Shown here: in pieces, positions 33,122 to 35,391 of the stretch | How the letters are laid out: each line of letters starts with the position of its first letter | Position numbering within the stretch: position 1 is the first letter of the stretch | Source of the DNA: CBDTTW01 sp965363675 | GTDB taxonomy: Bacteria; Bacteroidota; Rhodothermia; Rhodothermales; DASSAV01 | Assembly (NCBI GenBank): GCA_965363675.1 | Contig: CBDTTW010000009.1 | Span: forward strand, 1 to 35,391 | Length of the DNA: 35,391 bases | Reading direction: 5' to 3' | The notes under the pieces: model-generated | What the model saw: the letters and a program-made list of their open reading frames with translations, nothing else | Databases searched by the model: none | What the model was told of the DNA's origin: nothing | Made by a program: the position numbers and the translations under genes

Positions 33122-34104
33122 GGCCTGTGCGCCTCCGGCATCAGGAAGTTGCACCCCCGGAGTTCGGCCCCGCTGAGCCGACCGAGCACCTGAAAGCCCC
33201 CGTCCGGCGTCGCCGCGCCCCGGTCCTCGGTCAGGATGAAGGCGGCGCTGTACAAATTCGCCAGGTCGATGACGGCGATGGCCCCCTCGGTGCCCGCAGG
33301 CAGCGCCTCGCCCGGCGCGGCGGGGTCCACGATGCGCACCTGCATCCACGGCGGCGCATAGAACACCTCGCCGCCGCGCGTGTAGCACTGACTCAGCAGC
33401 TCGCACATGCCGTACTCGCTGTAGACGCGCTCGCGGGGCGCCCCAAAGCCCTCGGCCAGCCGCTCATGCAGCGCCGCCCGCCCCACCTCGCGCCGCCGCG
33501 TCTTCATGCCCCCCGTCTCGACGACGATGGACCCGCCGGGCAGCCGGGGCGCGCCGCGTTCGACGAGGTCGAGCAGCCCGAAGGCCGCCCCGAGCAGCAG
33601 CAACGGATGCCCCGTGCGCTCCGCCGCTTCGATGCCGTGCGCCAGCGGCGTCGTATCCTCCAGGAAGAAGCCGCTGCCCTCAGCGCCGTAGCGCTGCATC
33701 AGCGCCGAGGCCATGTGCACCAGCGACGACTCGCGCCCGCGCTCGGCATAGCCGGGCAGGTGCGCCAGCAGCACGAAAGGCCCAGCCCCGAAAACCTGCG
33801 CAAAATGCACGGCGGCGGCCCGGTCGTACACCGCCAGGCGGTGCACCGCGTGGCGACTCGGCGCCATGCCGGCCGTGCCGCTGCTGCGGAAGATGCGCTC
33901 CGGCGGCGCCTCCGGAACGCTCGTCAGAAGCGCCTGCTTGAAGGCTTCGATAGGCAAGTACGTGAACCCGGCCGCCGCGAAGCGCCCGTACACCTCGTTG
34001 CGCGCCGTCTGAAACGTGCGAACGACCCCGGCCATGCGTGAAAACAGGCCGGGGTCGTTCGGAGAAAGGTCCGTAAACCGCGCTTCTACGTCTTGTAGGG
34101 TCAC
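33118..34104 (-). CDS. LuxE/PaaK-type acyl-activating protein
   Basis: A 328-residue protein, GTG start at 34104. It belongs to the LuxE/acyl-protein synthetase family within the adenylate-forming group. Features are FRSSGTAGMAPSRH (72-85), the phosphate-binding-like SSGTAG loop, ETGGMKTRRREV (196-207), YGMCELLSQCY (231-241) and a C-terminal GRLSGAELRGCNF. Such enzymes activate an acid with ATP and pass the acyl group to a partner. The 4-base stop/start overlap with the LuxC-type reductase and the same strand argue for a two-protein acyl reductase. The hairpin at 34120-34135 lies just before it, after the thioredoxin-like gene's stop. Confidence 0.8.
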   Translation of the reverse strand: MTLQDVEARFTDLSPNDPGLFSRMAGVVRTFQTARNEVYGRFAAAGFTYLPIEAFKQALLTSVPEAPPERIFRSSGTAGMAPSRHAVHRLAVYDRAAAVHFAQVFGAGPFVLLAHLPGYAERGRESSLVHMASALMQRYGAEGSGFFLEDTTPLAHGIEAAERTGHPLLLLGAAFGLLDLVERGAPRLPGGSIVVETGGMKTRRREVGRAALHERLAEGFGAPRERVYSEYGMCELLSQCYTRGGEVFYAPPWMQVRIVDPAAPGEALPAGTEGAIAVIDLANLYSAAFILTEDRGAATPDGGFQVLGRLSGAELRGCNFLMPEAHRP

Positions 34105-34119
34105 AGGCTTTGGGCAGCG

Positions 34120-34135
34120 CCGGCGGCCCCGCCGG
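34120..34135. other. Short GC hairpin between thioredoxin-like and LuxE-type genes
   Basis: CCGGCGG and CCGCCGG are reverse complements around a 2-base spacer, right after the stop codon at 34137. No T-run follows, so it is a weak candidate for a terminator or mRNA stabiliser. Confidence 0.25.
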
Positions 34136-34136
34136 T

Positions 34137-34730
34137 CTAGTTCTGAAGCTTCACGGTGCAGCCGAATGCCTTCGTCTCGGGCACGGCCACCGGGCTGCCC
34201 GCTACGACGCTTTTCAGCGCGTCCTCAAGATACCGCTTCTGCACGTTGCCCGCATCGCCGGGACTGTCGTCGATGGCGCCGATATAGGCCAGCGAGCCGT
34301 TGGCGTCGAAGACGTACACATGCGGCGTGCGCGAGGCGCCGAACGCCTTGGCGACGGAAGAACCCTTGTCCACGACGTACGGGAAGCCGTACGACTTATT
34401 GCCCGGCTCGCCCTCCTTCGGGAAGGCCACGCCGTCGTTCGAGTTTACCAGAATGAACCCGATGCCCTGGCTCTTGTAACGGCTTGCCAGGTCGATCACA
34501 CGGTCTTCCAGGCGGGTAGACCACGGGCAATCGTTGCTCCAGAAGACCACGACCGTCCCCTTGGCGCCCTTGGCCGCCCCAAGGGTCTGGCTCTGGCCGT
34601 CGTACGTGCTCAGCGGATGATCGGCCATCGGCAGGCTGCCGCCGATGGCAAGGCCCGACTGCTGCGCCCACACCGGAGCGGCAAAAGCAAACAGCAGAGC
34701 GAACAAGGAGAGTCTAGTCAGATATTTCAT
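34137..34730 (-). CDS. Exported thioredoxin-fold (redoxin) protein
   Basis: A 197-residue protein with a signal peptide (residues 1-22, MKYLTRLSLFALLFAFAAPVWA). The thioredoxin/AhpC-TSA-like fold shows VVVFWSNDCPWSTRLEDRV, with Cys68 in a CPW-S arrangement rather than CxxC. FGASRTPHVYVFDANGSLAYIGAIDD provides the cis-Pro region. A second Cys (Cys191) lies in the final AFGCTVKLQN and may act as resolving residue. The family is common in Bacteroidota-type bacteria as a periplasmic protein of unknown substrate. Its 5' leader contains a GGCCC-GGGG / CCCC-GGGCC imperfect stem (plus strand 34766-34791). Confidence 0.85.
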   Translation of the reverse strand: MKYLTRLSLFALLFAFAAPVWAQQSGLAIGGSLPMADHPLSTYDGQSQTLGAAKGAKGTVVVFWSNDCPWSTRLEDRVIDLASRYKSQGIGFILVNSNDGVAFPKEGEPGNKSYGFPYVVDKGSSVAKAFGASRTPHVYVFDANGSLAYIGAIDDSPGDAGNVQKRYLEDALKSVVAGSPVAVPETKAFGCTVKLQN

Positions 34731-34998
34731 AGTAAGCAGCTTGGCGCGTTGTCTTTCGTGATGACGGCCCGGGGCGTTCCCCCCGAGGGCCGATTTGCAG
34801 TAAGACTACTACAACTTCCGCTCCACATCGGGTTCCACGCCGGATGCTACGAAGTACGTCCTTGTAACCCTTCGCGAAGGCCGCAAGCAGCCCCCCTGGA
34901 GGCATCTCATAAGGTGGAACCGTGCGCCGCCGTCCATTCGTGGCCACACAAGGCGTCCGCAATAAAGAACATAACCTTTGCCGTACGGCCGGCGCGTC
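34731..34998. other. Intergenic region between thioredoxin-like and symporter genes
   Basis: About 270 bases with no gene I can support. It contains an imperfect GC stem at 34766-34791 in the leader of the thioredoxin-like gene. There are also perfect palindromes CCTTCGCGAAGG (34869-34880) and GCCGTACGGC (34980-34989), the latter just after the symporter stop. None has a convincing T-run. Confidence 0.35.
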
Positions 34999-35391
34999 CT
35001 AATGGGCATACCTGCGCAGGGCCGGAGCCAGGCGCGCCGCCGCCCACCGGTTCAGCGCAAGGCACACCGCCAGCAGCGACAGCCACTGCACGAGGCAGGT
35101 CATGACGCTGTACGGCTCGGTGGGGTCGTACCAGGTCTCTGGGGCATAGACCGTCGCAGCCTGATAGAGCCACCAGAGCAGCAGCACGACGGCCTCCAAG
35201 GGCACGACGATGCCGATCAGCGCCTCCCAGGTTTTGCCCGCTCGCCAGTCGCCCGGCGCCGTCTCCACCACGTCGCGGCGGAACGCGGCGGCCCCCGAGC
35301 GCACTACGAGCCAGGCGATGAGCGCCCCGGAGATCATGAGCGCCACCCCCCACACGAAATCCTGGTTGCCCAGCACGTCCAGGTTGCGGCT
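34999..35391 (-). CDS. Sodium:neurotransmitter-symporter-family transporter, C-terminal part (5' end outside window)
   Basis: The frame is open to the right edge of the window, so the GTG at 35376 is internal and the N-terminal part is missing. The visible ~130 residues (SRNLDVLGNQDFVWGVALMISG ... TAPGDWRAGKTWEALIGIVVPLEAVVLLLWWLY ... YDPTEPYSVMTCLVQW) match the last helices of bacterial sodium-dependent (SNF/NSS, LeuT-fold) transporters, including the L-F/V-W-G and P-E-x-V-x-L-x-W-W-x-Y features. These move amino acids or similar solutes with Na+; the substrate is unknown. It is followed by the 268-base gap before the thioredoxin-like gene on the same strand. Confidence 0.85.
   Translation of the reverse strand, partial: SRNLDVLGNQDFVWGVALMISGALIAWLVVRSGAAAFRRDVVETAPGDWRAGKTWEALIGIVVPLEAVVLLLWWLYQAATVYAPETWYDPTEPYSVMTCLVQWLSLLAVCLALNRWAAARLAPALRRYAH

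Noticed and set aside
34869..34880. CCTTCGCGAAGG palindrome as an operator
   Set aside because: A single 12-bp palindrome in GC-rich DNA with no adjacent regulator; too weak to call.

Overview
The window is a GC-rich, gene-dense stretch of a bacterial chromosome. It has no rRNA, tRNA, CRISPR array or insertion sequence that I can see. The mix of families suggests a Bacteroidota-related lineage, most likely Rhodothermales-like (Rhodothermus/Salinibacter relatives): a peptidase/TolB/Omp85 fusion protein, a LuxE-LuxC-type pair, a CPW-S thioredoxin-fold protein with a C-terminal Cys, and mostly weak Shine-Dalgarno sequences. The lineage is inference and was not tested by any search.

Left part (1-6437), mostly plus strand: the 3' end of gpsA, a Schlafen/AlbA-type regulator, a type IIA topoisomerase pair that looks like topoisomerase IV (parC-parE), and a nitrilase-family amidase. 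Next comes a minus-strand group (9332-6442): a ThiD-like protein lacking the catalytic motif, a LacI-family regulator and purC. A plus-strand MalK/UgpC-type ABC ATPase follows (9437-10516).

Middle (10580-12907): a complete tyrosine recombinase on the minus strand. Sixty-one bases upstream of its start is a 28-bp site (11577-11604) with the 11-6-11 layout of a dif chromosome-dimer-resolution site, and its two arms are exact reverse complements. Two plus-strand genes of unknown function follow. Around this point the dominant gene direction flips from plus (left) to minus (right). In sampled lines the plus strand goes from G-richer to C-richer, whichever strand the genes are on. The simplest reading is that the window spans the replication terminus, with forks meeting near the dif-like site and topoisomerase IV and SbcC genes close by.

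Right part (12927-35391), almost all minus strand: a Tat-exported metallophosphoesterase, a glycolipid-binding-family protein and a MerR regulator; an EamA transporter (plus) convergent with sbcC; then cvpA, yqeY, a PEGA-domain protein, a BamB-like PQQ lipoprotein and a 991-residue peptidase/TolB/Omp85 protein in one tight array. Beyond are a bifunctional phosphoglucose/phosphomannose isomerase, ptsI and ptsH, a short-chain prenyl synthase overlapping adk, two small membrane proteins, an overlapping LuxC/LuxE-type reductase-synthetase pair, a secreted thioredoxin-like protein, and the 3' end of a sodium:neurotransmitter-symporter-family gene that runs off the window.
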